NCBI GenBank assembly: GCA_938091475.1
Contig: CALLJI010000026.1
Span: 1 to 6,749 of the forward strand
Direction of reading: 5' to 3'
Source: an uncultured Caldimicrobium sp.
GTDB taxonomy: Bacteria; Desulfobacterota; Thermodesulfobacteria; Thermodesulfobacteriales; Thermodesulfobacteriaceae
DNA: 6,749 nt
The notes beneath the pieces are model-generated. The model made no database searches. It saw only the letters and a program-made list of their open reading frames with translations, and was not told the origin of the DNA. Of the stretch, positions 6,571-6,749 are shown piece after piece; within the stretch, counting starts at the first letter, position 1, and every line of letters starts with the position of its first letter. The translations under genes and the position numbers were made by a program.

Positions 6571-6749
6571 ATTTTAAATAAATAAATACAAAATAAATAA
6601 TAACTCCCAAAAGCAAAAACCAATTATAATAATTAAGGATTCCCCTATGAAATCTCCTGAAAAGGCTTGCACTTGCCTCGGCAGTTTTAGCAGAACCATT
6701 CACAGTATGGTCAATAATGAAGGTATCTAAAATTAAATTAACCACAGTT
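6569..6749 (-). CDS. nuoL: NADH-quinone oxidoreductase subunit L, C-terminal 59 residues, runs off right edge
   Basis: An open frame enters from the right edge (first complete codon ends at 6748) and stops at TAG 6571-6569. The 59 residues begin TVVNLILDTFIIDHTVNGSA and end in a hydrophobic segment, WFLLLGVIIYFVFIYLK. The IID-x-TVNG pattern, followed by a short amphipathic Ala/Ser/Arg stretch, an NYYNW turn and one last membrane helix, is the usual end of NuoL: the end of the lateral helix region and the C-terminal anchor. Its place directly before nuoM agrees. Only the tail is present, so the key lysines cannot be checked. It carries no start of its own in this window and is partial because of the edge, not broken. 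Confidence 0.85.
   Translation of the reverse strand, partial: TVVNLILDTFIIDHTVNGSAKTAEASASLFRRFHRGILNYYNWFLLLGVIIYFVFIYLK

Overview
The window comes from an AT-rich genome that reads as a dissimilatory sulfur-metabolising prokaryote. It carries two co-oriented blocks, both on the minus strand: the end of a complex I operon (nuoL C-terminus, nuoM, nuoN) and a sulfate-activation operon (sat, a 119-residue unknown gene, aprB, aprA). AT-rich codon choice (many AGA, ATA and AAA codons), Lys/Ile/Glu-rich proteins, bacterial-type Shine-Dalgarno sites and a full-size proton-pumping NADH-dehydrogenase-like module suggest a low-GC thermophilic bacterial sulfate reducer or sulfur disproportionator, for example Thermodesulfobacteriota or a Thermodesulfovibrio-like lineage. 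The taxon is an inference, not a demonstrated assignment.

Layout in transcription order (right to left): nuoL C-terminal 59 residues (6569-6749, cut by the right edge); nuoM (5098-6558, GTG start); nuoN (3630-5084, GTG start); a 160-bp very AT-rich gap (3470-3629) holding phased A-tracts, an inverted repeat and a possible promoter; sat (2093-3469); an uncharacterised 119-aa gene (1705-2064); aprB (1193-1678); and the N-terminal 389 residues of aprA (1-1169, cut by the left edge). Gaps inside each block are only 10-28 bp. The 160-bp gap is the only substantial non-coding stretch, and no stretch over 300 bp lacks a gene. I saw no RNA genes, mobile elements or CRISPR arrays.

How the genes work together: Sat converts sulfate and ATP to adenosine 5'-phosphosulfate (APS) and pyrophosphate. 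AprBA reduces APS to sulfite and AMP with electrons thought to come from the quinone pool through a Qmo-type complex, which is not in the window. NuoL, NuoM and NuoN are the proton-pumping membrane subunits of a complex that reduces that quinone pool. The neighbourhood therefore places an energy-conserving quinone reductase next to the terminal-acceptor activation pathway. The one gene with no known function is the small ORF between sat and aprB. It has a strong ribosome binding site and sits in the middle of the sulfate-activation operon.
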